The notes under the pieces are model-generated. The model was given only the letters and a program-made list of their open reading frames with translations, made no database searches and was not told where the DNA came from. This document shows, in pieces, positions 8,201 to 16,879 of a stretch of 35,030 nt of DNA. This DNA is from UBA668 sp049318165 (GTDB taxonomy: Bacteria > Actinomycetota > Acidimicrobiia > Acidimicrobiales > Ilumatobacteraceae), in assembly GCA_049318165.1 (NCBI GenBank), contig JBMOGW010000007.1, positions 1 through 35,030 of the forward strand, given 5' to 3'. Each line of letters opens with the position of its first letter. The stretch's first letter is position 1. A program made the translations under genes and the position numbers.

Positions 8201-10107
8201 TCGACCTCGTCCGGGTCATCGTGCCCTCGAACCGTTCGACCGCGCGGCTGAGCCTCGTGGATGTGACGGTGGGTGACCGCACCGAGCGCCTCACGTTCTC
8301 GGGCCCCCAGTGCACCCACGCCGTGCCTCGCGTGTGCACTCGGGTGGCGTCGGTGGTGCTCGACCGTCCGGTCGAGACCGACGCGGTGACGGTGACGGCA
8401 ATCCGTTTCGCGAAGCGCAACGCCTTCGACCGCGGGTCGATCCGCATCAGCGAGATCGTCGTCGGCGGCGACCGCGTCAACCACTACGAGGCCGACGCGC
8501 CGCTGGACGAGCGCTGCGCCGATCACGGCCTGGCCGTCGGCCCGGACGGCGCGCCGATCGCGGTGCCGGTACGTGCGTCCGGCACCGTCGGAGCGCTCTT
8601 GGCCGGCCAGCCGGTGCAGTTCACCGGATGCGCACCCGTGGAGCTGACGGCCGGCACCTGGCAGTTGCACACCGCGCCCGCCACGGCCTTCGACCGCATC
8701 GCGATGGTGCCGCAGACGGGGCTGCGCACTCCCGAACCCCCGGCGGTGAGCGGCGACAGCTGGCGGCAGGTGTCGTCCGACCACTACCGGTCGACCGTGG
8801 CAGCCGGCGACCACATGGTGACCCTGCGGTCGAGCTACGACCCGCGCTGGGTGCTCCACGTCGCCGGGAAGGACATCCCTGCCACGGAATCGGACGCCGG
8901 CAACGTGTGGCGCTTCACCACCGCCGGGCCGGCCGACGTCGAGTTGCGGTACAGCGGTGCGGTGCCGCTGCGATGGTCGCTCCTCGTCTCGCTCCTCGCC
9001 ACCCTCGCCTGCGTGTGGCTCGCCCTGCGCCGCACCCCCGCATCGGACGGTTCGCCGCTGACCGATGTGATGGTCGAACGACCGCGTGCCCACCGCGGAC
9101 CCACCCGGCGCTCGGACACCGTGGCGCTGGTGGTCGCCACCGTGGCGGGCATCCTGCTGATCGGACCGTGGGCGATCATCATCGGTGCGGCGCTCTGGGT
9201 GCTGCTCCGCCAACTCCCCTCGGCGCGCATCGCCGTCGGTGTGGCACCGCCGATGTTGCTCGCGCTGGCGGCCATCTGGTCGGTGGCCACCGGCTGGAAC
9301 GATGCGGTCAACATCGGGTACGCGTCGCAACGCCTCGGACCGAGCGCGCTCGCCGCGCTCGCGGCCGTGTTCCTCTTCCAGGCGCTCGCACTCGAGAGCG
9401 TCGCTGCTCGCGCCACCACCGCTCACGTGCCGAGCACCGCGCCGTTGATCGACGTGCAGGGTGTGCGGGACCGCTGGTCGCATCACCGAGCGAGGCGTGG
9501 GACGATCCTCGGGGTCGTCGCAGTGGCCGCAGCGGTCGGCATCCTGCTCGCCATCGCCGGCCGGAGCGCGTTGCCCGAGACCCTGCTCGACAACGTGCGC
9601 ACGGGCAGCGAGTACACCCTGTCGCGGATGCACGGTCCGGCGGCGACGTCGGTGGCTCCCCTGCCGGTGCTGGTGGCCGCCTGGTCGCCCCTCGGCGTGG
9701 GCGCGACGATGTTCGTGTTCGGCGTCGCCTTCGTCATCGGGTCGGTGGTCGCAGCACGCCGGCTCCATTCCCGAGCGCGCCGCTCGGACGGCACCGTGGT
9801 GGTCGCCGTCGTCGCGGCGCTGTTCGCCGCCGCGCTGCTGCGCGAACTGGCACCGCTGTGCACCGCCGCTGCGCTGGTGTGGGCGGTGGCACTGGCCGCG
9901 TCACCGCGGATCGACGTGCGGCGCGGGCTCGTGGTCGGCGCACTCGTCGCCGCGGCGGCGCTCTCCACGCCCTGGGCACTGGTCGCCGCCGTACCGATCG
10001 TCGGTTGGTGGGCGCGCCGCCACGTCGGCCGAAGTGCCGTCGCCGCCGCGCTGATCACGACGATCGTGCTCGTCGCACCCTGGTGGAACGTCGTCCTCAC
10101 GTCATGA
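5242..10107 (+). CDS. AftD-like alpha-(1->3)-arabinofuranosyltransferase family protein with discoidin-like inserts
   Basis: This giant membrane protein of about 1621 residues has an N-terminal GT-C module. About ten helices span residues 20-440, and Asp45-Asn46 lies in the first external loop. A large external region then covers about residues 440-1240, and a second membrane block covers about 1245-1615. The layout and N-terminal pattern match the AftD/DUF3367 family, which in mycobacteria adds alpha-1,3-linked arabinofuranose from decaprenyl-phosphoryl-arabinose. Two stretches of the external region look like F5/8 type C (discoidin) carbohydrate-binding domains. One is around residues 725-850 (ANAFDGDLATAW pattern) and the other around 950-1080 (FLIDDDTTTSWSG pattern). 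The GTG at 5242 gives a 4-bp GTGA overlap with the preceding stop; GTG at 5251 is the alternative. Family assignment is fairly firm, but whether the sugar is arabinose in this organism is not shown. Confidence 0.85.
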   Translation: MIEVTRRGYFDRGVRTSRLWPTGLLYGALALAATLFDRPIDYVADNRFEQYFNPARGLAKMFAIWDGSRGLGGPREDVWLGTTIPTALLRGLGLPPAWSERVWHAGLLTLVGLGIVALLRVVRPRIGTAHVLAGLLVMFGPYTASFLLPSNLYVMFALSPWLLLVFVRGITGHDPWKWAAAFALIVLAAGNSDTPGLLYVVVMMVPTALYVVLVERVSTWRRVVGWSVRAGALAIATTAWILTKTYYASEALDARLADTELPSASATSSSWSESFRGVGNWLSYFREEGRLLKPQTVPFFEQPLIVLATFLLPMIALVAFWRSGRRHRLWFGALMLAGLAMMVGGFQAATASPLSDGILWLLEHSNTLLAFRNTYKAAAGLVIGVAVLAAIGMAAVWHRARGRSRWQRGAVLAAGVALLAATAQPFVIGEMYHPFERSGPVPSYWSDAFRYLNSLDSDGRSLIVPAVSQAQYRWGYVGDDIFDALLTRPHATATGWMLSTRTGHNALETITLWAQRPAYRPGVLGPMARRLGITEILVRNDLDWQRLNVARPSAFEGLRTDPDFELVASFGDPGLAVVSPFDDTDDAHAERSLPPVEVYRLRERAPVVETLSSSNGTIVATGDAGAIPQLARAGLLPDGAQVIASAAADDATLAAALQGGAPIVVTDTGQRRVRTLLHHEPQLSPVLSPDEELDRPVRPVHPDQPGGESVTWYRDATSITGAFTRLGGNRNDLRAANAFDGDLATAWAVPWSGLGPRPNLEVTLRQPTTISHVSIRSTITPVGLPTVAAAVLITDSGTEIPIRTDEHGLGDVTFPATTVRSFKVAPTDITLFGAEVGLTEVRVDGLDLTPHVQVPDDLTSRSPAVERLVADAPTAYTFRRIDRAVTATRASLDSTRYDEEVTIRRRFGVSHADTVRVDGDLRLLEATSDTSIDALIGGPLRASSARPEGASNLGHAAFLIDDDTTTSWSGPALRGMSATAHVERQAVDLVRVIVPSNRSTARLSLVDVTVGDRTERLTFSGPQCTHAVPRVCTRVASVVLDRPVETDAVTVTAIRFAKRNAFDRGSIRISEIVVGGDRVNHYEADAPLDERCADHGLAVGPDGAPIAVPVRASGTVGALLAGQPVQFTGCAPVELTAGTWQLHTAPATAFDRIAMVPQTGLRTPEPPAVSGDSWRQVSSDHYRSTVAAGDHMVTLRSSYDPRWVLHVAGKDIPATESDAGNVWRFTTAGPADVELRYSGAVPLRWSLLVSLLATLACVWLALRRTPASDGSPLTDVMVERPRAHRGPTRRSDTVALVVATVAGILLIGPWAIIIGAALWVLLRQLPSARIAVGVAPPMLLALAAIWSVATGWNDAVNIGYASQRLGPSALAALAAVFLFQALALESVAARATTAHVPSTAPLIDVQGVRDRWSHHRARRGTILGVVAVAAAVGILLAIAGRSALPETLLDNVRTGSEYTLSRMHGPAATSVAPLPVLVAAWSPLGVGATMFVFGVAFVIGSVVAARRLHSRARRSDGTVVVAVVAALFAAALLRELAPLCTAAALVWAVALAASPRIDVRRGLVVGALVAAAALSTPWALVAAVPIVGWWARRHVGRSAVAAALITTIVLVAPWWNVVLTS

Positions 10108-10117
10108 TGGGTGTCTC

Positions 10118-12046
10118 GTGAAGCTTCGCCGTCCCGCCACCGCCACCGTCGTCGACTGGGGCATCCCCTGCGTCGTCGCCGTGCTGCTGCTCGGGCCCGC
10201 GCTGCAGCCCGGGCTGTTGTTCAACCTCGACCTGGTGCTCACGCCCCAGCTCGACACGCCGAGCGGCTTCTGGGGCCTCGGCCCGGAACTGCCGCGCCGG
10301 TTGCCCCTCTGGCTGCCGTTCTCGTGGCTGTCGTCGATCGTGCCCGGCACGCTCACCGGCAAGCTGCTGATGGTGGCGCTGTTCGTGCTGCCCTGGGTGG
10401 GCATGGTGCGCCTCACCGCCCGGATGGCCGACCGGGCCGTCACCGGCGACGTGCCGCGCTGGGTGCTGCACTCGGCCGGCGCGGTCTACGCGCTCAGTCC
10501 GTTCGTGCTCACCCGCGCCGCGGTCGGTCACTTCAACGTCACCTGGCCCCTGGCGCTGCTGCCGTGGGTGCTGCCGGCGCTGCTCCGTCCCGGACGGCGG
10601 CTTTCGTCCACGTTCCTCGGCGCGTTCGCGCTCGGTTTCGCCGGCCACTTCGGCGGCTCGGTGGCGCTGGTCGTCGTGGTGGTCGGCGTGGTCGCCGACT
10701 GGACCCGCGGCGAACGCGCGGGCTGGTGGAAGGCCATCGTCGTCGCGTTCCTGGCCCAAGCGGCCTGGCTGGTGCCGGGATTGGTGGTGTCGGCCACCAA
10801 CGACGTGCAGATGGCCGGCGGGGCGGCGTTCCCCACCGACGCCGGCTCGATGCGCGGTCTGCTGCGCCTGTCCGCCGGTGGCGGCTTCTGGAACACCTAC
10901 TACCAAGTGGGCGGGCGCGGCACGCTGGTGGCGCTGGCCGGACTGATCCTGCTCGCCTTCGCCGTCGTCGGCACCCGCGCCGTCGCTCGGCCACTTCGCG
11001 GCCCGCTGACCGCTCTTGGCGTGATCGGGTGGTTCGTCGCCGCCGCGTCGGCGATCCCCGGCCTCGACCAGGTGTGGGTGTGGGTCAACGATCATCTCCT
11101 CGCCGGGGTGTGGCGCGAAGGCCACCGCGTGCTCACGTTGCACCTGGTGTGGCTCGCACCGACCGCGGCTCTCGGGGCGCTCCGGCTGTACCGGGCGAGT
11201 GTCGCCCGGCCGTCCACGGTGTGGTTCGCGGGTCCGGCCGCCATCGCGCCGCTCGCCGTGGCCGCGGCACTCGCCGTGCCCGGGCTGTGGGGCATCGGCG
11301 GCCAGTTGCACGCCGATGCCGAGCCGACAGGGTGGCGCGCCGCTCGCGCGCTCGTCGACGATCATCCGGGGACCGTGCTGGCACTGCCGTGGTACCAGTA
11401 CTTCAATCTCAGCGTCAGCGACGGGCCGGTGCGGCGGGTGCTGAACCCGATGCCGCTCTACCTCGGAGGTGACGTGCTCGCCTCGTCCGACAACGGCCTC
11501 GTCGAAGGCGTGAAGGAGACCGGCGACCCTCGCGAGCCCACAGCGAACGAGATCGTCGACGAGGTACGCGCCGGCCGACCGGTCGCCGAACGACTCACCG
11601 CGCTCGGCGTGCGCTGGGTGGTGCTGTTGAAGAGCGTGCGCCTGGAGGACTACGTGACGCTCGCTGACGACCCCGGCCTGCGCACCGCCGTCGACGACGA
11701 CGCCATCGCCCTGTACGAGGTGACGGGATGGAAGGGCGCGGCGACGGGCGACGACGGACCGATCGGGCTGACGGCGTGGGGCCAGGCGGTGGCCACCGTG
11801 GACGGCGACGGGGCGTTCACCTGGTCACGTGCCGGCAGCGGCGGCTGGCGCAGGGGGCTGCGCTCGGTACCGGTGGCGTCCGACGGACGGCTGGAGGTGC
11901 CGGCGGGCAGCGGTCCGCTGTGGAACGTCGGCACGGTGCCCGCCGTGGCCGCACAGTGGTTCACCTTCGGTGCCGCGGCCGAGTTGCTCCGCCGCCGAAG
12001 GTCGGCCCGACGTCGCGAACTTTTGCTGGACGACCAGGGACAATGA
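10118..12046 (+). CDS. GT-C-like multi-pass membrane protein paired with the AftD-like gene
   Basis: The 642-residue protein starts with a membrane helix at about residues 12-30, followed by an FNLDLVLTP loop. Asp38 sits where GT-C enzymes place a catalytic acidic residue. About ten more hydrophobic segments follow up to roughly residue 390. The last 250 residues are a soluble, probably external domain. Early in that domain is a segment resembling the post-membrane parts of other large polyprenyl-sugar transferases (ALPWYQYFNL). The GTG start follows the previous stop by 10 nt, with only a weak GGGTG upstream, so coupling to the AftD-like gene is likely. I do not recognise an exact family. 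A glycosyltransferase or its membrane partner is the best guess, based on topology and position. The 3' end contains the promoter for the next gene. Confidence 0.72.
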   Translation: MKLRRPATATVVDWGIPCVVAVLLLGPALQPGLLFNLDLVLTPQLDTPSGFWGLGPELPRRLPLWLPFSWLSSIVPGTLTGKLLMVALFVLPWVGMVRLTARMADRAVTGDVPRWVLHSAGAVYALSPFVLTRAAVGHFNVTWPLALLPWVLPALLRPGRRLSSTFLGAFALGFAGHFGGSVALVVVVVGVVADWTRGERAGWWKAIVVAFLAQAAWLVPGLVVSATNDVQMAGGAAFPTDAGSMRGLLRLSAGGGFWNTYYQVGGRGTLVALAGLILLAFAVVGTRAVARPLRGPLTALGVIGWFVAAASAIPGLDQVWVWVNDHLLAGVWREGHRVLTLHLVWLAPTAALGALRLYRASVARPSTVWFAGPAAIAPLAVAAALAVPGLWGIGGQLHADAEPTGWRAARALVDDHPGTVLALPWYQYFNLSVSDGPVRRVLNPMPLYLGGDVLASSDNGLVEGVKETGDPREPTANEIVDEVRAGRPVAERLTALGVRWVVLLKSVRLEDYVTLADDPGLRTAVDDDAIALYEVTGWKGAATGDDGPIGLTAWGQAVATVDGDGAFTWSRAGSGGWRRGLRSVPVASDGRLEVPAGSGPLWNVGTVPAVAAQWFTFGAAAELLRRRRSARRRELLLDDQGQ

Positions 12047-12055
12047 GGTTATGCT
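12027..12055 (+). promoter_or_regulatory. Candidate promoter for the LPATG gene, inside the preceding coding sequence
   Basis: TGGACG at 12027-12032 and TATCGT-like TATGCT at 12050-12055 are separated by 17 nt, a normal sigma-70 spacing. Transcription would begin near 12062, leaving a leader of about 56 nt that ends in a GGGGGA ribosome binding site. The location just before and across the stop at 12044-12046 suggests independent expression of the small surface protein. Confidence 0.45.
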
Positions 12056-12117
12056 GCGCTGACTTGACGAGTGTCACGAAGCCGTCAGGAAGCTCGCACA
12101 CCAATTTTGGGGGAACG

Positions 12118-12435
12118 ATGAAGCTGTTCGAATCGATGAAGGCCAAGATCGCAGCCGGCGTGGCCGTGCTCGTCGGTCTCACCGGTCTCACCATGGTGAT
12201 GTTCATGGGCGGCGCGTCGGCTGCGGCCACGTCCTGCAGCGCTGCAGACTTCACCACCGGCGGCGTCTTCGACCTCCAGGGCTACCTCGCGTGCCAGGCG
12301 GCCCTCGCCGACGGCGGCGGCCTGCCCGCCACCGGCTCGAACACGATGCAGATCGTCGGCATCGCCCTCGGCCTGATCGCCATCGGCGTGGCCGCGACGG
12401 TCATCGCCCTGCGCGAGCGCCGCCGCGCCGCCTGA
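12118..12435 (+). CDS. Small LPXTG-type sortase-anchored surface protein
   Basis: This 105-residue protein has the complete layout of a sortase substrate. It has a basic start and signal helix (residues 1-38) with probable cleavage near ASAAA. The mature part is only about 30 residues and contains two cysteines (Cys40 and Cys59) that could form a disulphide. LPATG follows at residues 69-73, then a membrane helix at about 77-97 and the positive tail RERRRAA. Sortase should cut between Thr72 and Gly73 and attach the protein to the cell wall or to another protein. A strong GGGGGA ribosome binding site lies a few nt before the ATG. The mature peptide is too short for an enzyme; it may be a structural or pilin-like piece. 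No sortase gene is present in the window. Confidence 0.85.
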   Translation: MKLFESMKAKIAAGVAVLVGLTGLTMVMFMGGASAAATSCSAADFTTGGVFDLQGYLACQAALADGGGLPATGSNTMQIVGIALGLIAIGVAATVIALRERRRAA

Positions 12436-12461
12436 TCACGGCACGCACCGAACTTCGACGG

Positions 12462-12481
12462 GCCCCGGCTTCGGCCGGGGC
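12462..12481 (+). terminator. Hairpin terminator with TTCG tetraloop
   Basis: GCCCCGGC and GCCGGGGC form a perfect 8-bp stem closed by the very stable TTCG tetraloop. It lies 26 nt after the stop of the LPATG gene and before the radA promoter. There is no long T-run after it, as is common in high-GC actinobacteria. Confidence 0.75.
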
Positions 12482-12529
12482 TCGTTCGCGTTCCGGGTCA
12501 GGTCGGCGAATCCTGTGACACCCCTGCCG

Positions 12530-12535
12530 TACCGT
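12530..12535 (+). promoter_or_regulatory. -10 element of a leaderless radA promoter
   Basis: TACCGT is followed by 7 nt and then the radA ATG at 12543, so the transcript would begin at the start codon. There is no Shine-Dalgarno sequence, which agrees with a leaderless mRNA. Confidence 0.55.
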
Positions 12536-12542
12536 CCGCACC

Positions 12543-13904
<1,362 letters not shown>

Positions 13905-13948
13905 TCCTGCGGGCCGACGCGCCCGGGCGCAGGCGCGGCCGCACCTCG

Positions 13949-13954
13949 TAGACT
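13949..13954 (+). promoter_or_regulatory. -10 element of a leaderless disA promoter
   Basis: TAGACT ends 8 nt before the disA ATG at 13963, with no ribosome binding site between them. disA can therefore be expressed separately from radA. Confidence 0.55.
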
Positions 13955-13962
13955 GGACGCAC

Positions 13963-14952
13963 ATGTCCGGCCAGACGACCCCGAACGAGACCCTGCACGA
14001 GGCGCTCGCCCAGGTGGCGCCCGGGACACCGCTGCGCGACGGCATCGACCGCATCGTCCGGGCGAAGATGGGGGCACTGATCCTCGTCAGCGACGAGCCG
14101 AAGGTGCTCGCCATCTGTTCGGGTGGCTTCCTGCTCGACGCCGAGTTCACTCCCCAACGACTGAGCGAGCTGGCGAAGATGGACGGTGCGATCATCCTCG
14201 ACCGCACCGCGACGCGGATCGCCCGCGCCAACGTGCACCTCGTGCCCGATCCGACCGTCCACACCTCCGAGACCGGCACCCGCCACCGCACGGCCGAGCG
14301 TGTCGCCGTCTCGTTGGGCGTGCCGGTCATCAGTGTCAGCGAAGAGATGAGCGTCATCAACGTCTACGCGGGTGGCATGAAGCGCCAGCTGCAGGACATC
14401 GGCCGGCTGCTCGATCGCGCCAACCAGGCGCTGCAGACGCTCGAGCGCTACAAGGCCAAGCTCGACGACGCCACCAGCGCGCTCACGGCGCTGGAGATCG
14501 AGGACGTGGTGACGGTGCGCGACGTCGCGGCGGTGATCCAGCGCGGGGAGATGGTGCGCCAGATCGCCGCCGAGATCGAGACGATGATCGTCGAGCTCGG
14601 TGTCGATGCTCGCCTGCTGCGGTTGCAGCTCGACGAAGTGTTCACATCGCTCGACGATGAGCTCGACCTGGTGATGGCCGACTACCCGTCGATCGCCGGG
14701 CGTGCTCCCGGTGCCACCGACGGCGACGCGCCCGCATCACCGCGGGGCCTGCGCTTGCTGGCGCGCGTGCCGCGCCTCGGCGACGAGGAAGCGAACGCCA
14801 TCACCGAACACTTCGGCGAGCTGGCGAAGCTGATGCGCGCCACCGCCCACGACCTTGCGTCGGTGCCCGGCATCAGCCCGAAGACCGCCTCCGCGGTGAA
14901 GGACACACTCGATCGTCTCACCGAGAGCACGATCCTCGATCAGTACATCTAG
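13963..14952 (+). CDS. disA: DNA integrity scanning protein DisA, diadenylate cyclase
   Basis: DisA makes the second messenger c-di-AMP from two ATP and slows synthesis when it meets branched DNA. The 329-residue protein has the N-terminal DAC domain with both signature motifs: Asp74-Gly75-Ala76 and Arg107-His108-Arg109-Thr110. A central helical spine follows. The C-terminal helix-hairpin-helix DNA-binding region contains VPGISPKTASAVKD. All expected domains are present although the protein is slightly shorter than the Bacillus form. The ATG at 13963 is fixed by the leaderless -10 box; an open frame continuing upstream overlaps radA and is not used. The stop TAG lies in the palindrome CTAG, which also serves as the stop of the convergent gene. 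c-di-AMP would be expected to influence osmotic and envelope homeostasis; no riboswitch for it was recognised here. Confidence 0.96.
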   Translation: MSGQTTPNETLHEALAQVAPGTPLRDGIDRIVRAKMGALILVSDEPKVLAICSGGFLLDAEFTPQRLSELAKMDGAIILDRTATRIARANVHLVPDPTVHTSETGTRHRTAERVAVSLGVPVISVSEEMSVINVYAGGMKRQLQDIGRLLDRANQALQTLERYKAKLDDATSALTALEIEDVVTVRDVAAVIQRGEMVRQIAAEIETMIVELGVDARLLRLQLDEVFTSLDDELDLVMADYPSIAGRAPGATDGDAPASPRGLRLLARVPRLGDEEANAITEHFGELAKLMRATAHDLASVPGISPKTASAVKDTLDRLTESTILDQYI

Positions 14953-15923
14953 ACCGGCCGATAGGGCGTGGTGACGCCGGGCTGCTGACCTTCGTGGATG
15001 ATCAAGCCGTCGTCGACGAGCTTGATGAGGTGCGCCAGCACGCTGCGGCCCGCCGCCTTGTACAGCTTCTCGTTCACGCCCACGTAGAGACGGCGCACCA
15101 TGTCGGGCACCAGCGCCACACCGTCGCGGACCGCGGCGAGCACGCCCGCCTCACGATCGAGACGGTGCGCCACGAACGCGTCGATGAACGGGGCGACGTC
15201 GGTGACCGGTGCGCCGTGGGTGGGCCACAGCGACGCCGCGTCCAACGCACGCACGCGCTCGAGCGACGCGAAGTAGTCGCGCATGCTGCCGTCCGGCGGG
15301 GTGATCACCGTCGTGCTCCAGCCCATGATGTGGTCGCCGGTGAACAGCGCTCGCTGCTCGGGCATCCAGAAACACGTGTGGTTGCTGGTGTGGCCGGGCG
15401 TGTGCACGGCCTCGATCGTCCAGCCGGCGCCGGCCGCCACCACGTCGCCGGTCACGACGCGGCGGTCCGGGTCGAAGCCGAGGTCGAGCGACTCCTCCAC
15501 CTTCGCCTCGCCACGCTCCTCGGCGGCCTTCGCCTCGGCGAGTTCCTCCTCGGTGGGCTCCTCGGGCGAGTCGTCCTCCACCCAGTCGGTGTTCAGCACG
15601 TGCGGTCCGAAGGCGACGGTCGGTGCGCCGGTCGTGTCGCGCAGCCAGGCGGCGAGTGGCGAGTGGTCGGAGTGGCAGTGGGTGATGAGGATCGCCGTGA
15701 CGCGCTCGCCGTCGAGCGCCGCCTCCAGCGCCTCGCGATGCTCGGGCAGGTCGGGGCCAGGGTCGATGACCGCCACCTCACCCTCACCGACGATGTACGT
15801 GCCGGTGCCGTGGTAGGTGAACTTCGACGGGTTCTTGGCGATCACGCGGCGCAGGTGCGGCGCCACCACGACGGACTCGCCGTAGCGAGGGTCGTCGAGC
15901 GTGACGAAAGGGATACCGGTCAC
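14949..15923 (-). CDS. Metallo-beta-lactamase-fold hydrolase (LACTB2-like)
   Basis: The 324-residue protein carries the MBL zinc motif THCHSDH at residues 81-87 (His82, His84, Asp86, His87). Downstream metal-ligand regions are HTPGHTSNH and the FTGDHIMGW strand, and a late THGAPV supplies the last histidine. An acidic insertion of about 40 residues (Glu/Ala-rich) separates the first metal motif from the HTPGH block. The C-terminal 60 residues look like the small helical or winged domain of LACTB2-type proteins, some of which are nucleases and others thioester hydrolases, so the substrate is not assigned. The GTG start forms a 4-bp GTGA overlap with the asparaginase stop, indicating coupled translation. 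The longer open frame upstream runs through the asparaginase gene and is a shadow. Confidence 0.88.
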   Translation of the reverse strand: MTGIPFVTLDDPRYGESVVVAPHLRRVIAKNPSKFTYHGTGTYIVGEGEVAVIDPGPDLPEHREALEAALDGERVTAILITHCHSDHSPLAAWLRDTTGAPTVAFGPHVLNTDWVEDDSPEEPTEEELAEAKAAEERGEAKVEESLDLGFDPDRRVVTGDVVAAGAGWTIEAVHTPGHTSNHTCFWMPEQRALFTGDHIMGWSTTVITPPDGSMRDYFASLERVRALDAASLWPTHGAPVTDVAPFIDAFVAHRLDREAGVLAAVRDGVALVPDMVRRLYVGVNEKLYKAAGRSVLAHLIKLVDDGLIIHEGQQPGVTTPYRPV

Positions 15924-16879
15924 GGCGCCACCGCCCTGACCCGGCCGACCTGCTGTCCATGTCCCATGATCGTCTCCTCCACCAGCGGTGCGACCGCCGA
16001 CACGTCGATGCCGAGTTGAGCGAGTGCCGCCACCATCACCGGTGGACGGGCACGGTTCGCCCCGTCCGCGATCTTGACCGCGACGGCCCGCCCGTCCGGC
16101 ATCGCAGCGGCGAACACACCATCGGCACCGTCCTTGGCCATCAGCCCGGGTACGCGACGCATGAACGCGGTCACGTCCCGCCGCTCGCCGCCCACCATCT
16201 GCGGGTGGCCGGTCATCGCGGCGTACACCTCGTCGCCCGCCGCACCGGCGGCACCGGTGGCGATGGCGCGGAACGCCCTGGTGAGACCGACCAACGACAT
16301 CGCGTGCGCCGGCGCGCCGCATCCGTCGATGCCGATGTGGGCATGCGGTTCGTCGCACAGCTCGTCGATCGCGTCGGTGATGCGCACCTGCAGCGGATGC
16401 TGCTCGTCGAGGTAGCCGGGGTCGTGCGCCCAGCCCTGGTGCACGCAGGTCGCGAGCATGCCGCTGTGCTTGCCGCTGCAGTTCATGTACAGCCGCGCGG
16501 GACCTTCGCCACGAGCGATCACCTCGCGGGCCGCGCGCTCGTCGAGCGGGTACGACGGCGTGTTCGCGAGGGCGTCGGACCCGAGGCCCACGCTCGCAAG
16601 TACCCGTGCCGCCGCGGCGGTGTGCATCGGTGTGCCGTCGTGGCTGGCGCACACCACGGCGAGCAGCTCCGGTGGCAGGTGCAGGCCGGCACGCACCATC
16701 GCCACCGCCTGCATCGGCTTGTTCGACGAACGTGGGTAGACGATCGTCGCCGGGTCTCCCACCGCGAACTCGACCTCGCCCGACGGGCCGAGGCCCACCA
16801 CGGCGCCGAAATGCACGGACTCGTCGAGCCCGTTGCGGTCGGTGATCGCAACGGGCACGAACGCCTCAGGCGTCGTCAT
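15920..16879 (-). CDS. Type II asparaginase family protein (Rhizobium etli ReAV class)
   Basis: This 319-residue enzyme belongs to the small asparaginase family (Asparaginase_II) unrelated to the E. coli enzymes. Its catalytic core is visible: Ser51-Ser52-Asn53-Lys54, then NCSGKH with Cys134 and Lys137, and finally DGCGAP with Cys187. These line up with the Ser-Lys tandem and the Cys-Lys-Cys zinc site described for the R. etli enzyme. The expected reaction is hydrolysis of L-asparagine to aspartate and ammonia; no signal peptide is seen, so it should act in the cytoplasm. Its first 14 nt overlap the end of the upstream permease gene, and its last 4 nt overlap the MBL gene. The three genes are probably co-transcribed from the promoter at 18037. 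Confidence 0.92.
   Translation of the reverse strand: MTTPEAFVPVAITDRNGLDESVHFGAVVGLGPSGEVEFAVGDPATIVYPRSSNKPMQAVAMVRAGLHLPPELLAVVCASHDGTPMHTAAAARVLASVGLGSDALANTPSYPLDERAAREVIARGEGPARLYMNCSGKHSGMLATCVHQGWAHDPGYLDEQHPLQVRITDAIDELCDEPHAHIGIDGCGAPAHAMSLVGLTRAFRAIATGAAGAAGDEVYAAMTGHPQMVGGERRDVTAFMRRVPGLMAKDGADGVFAAAMPDGRAVAVKIADGANRARPPVMVAALAQLGIDVSAVAPLVEETIMGHGQQVGRVRAVAP

Noticed and set aside
6228..9768. Long alternative frames on both strands within the AftD-like gene
   Set aside because: They mirror the third-codon GC bias of the real gene; no motif or start signal supports them.
13919..13930. Perfect 12-bp palindrome GCGCCCGGGCGC upstream of disA as an operator
   Set aside because: Its composition is such that several similar palindromes are expected by chance in 35 kb of this base content, and no second copy was found nearby.
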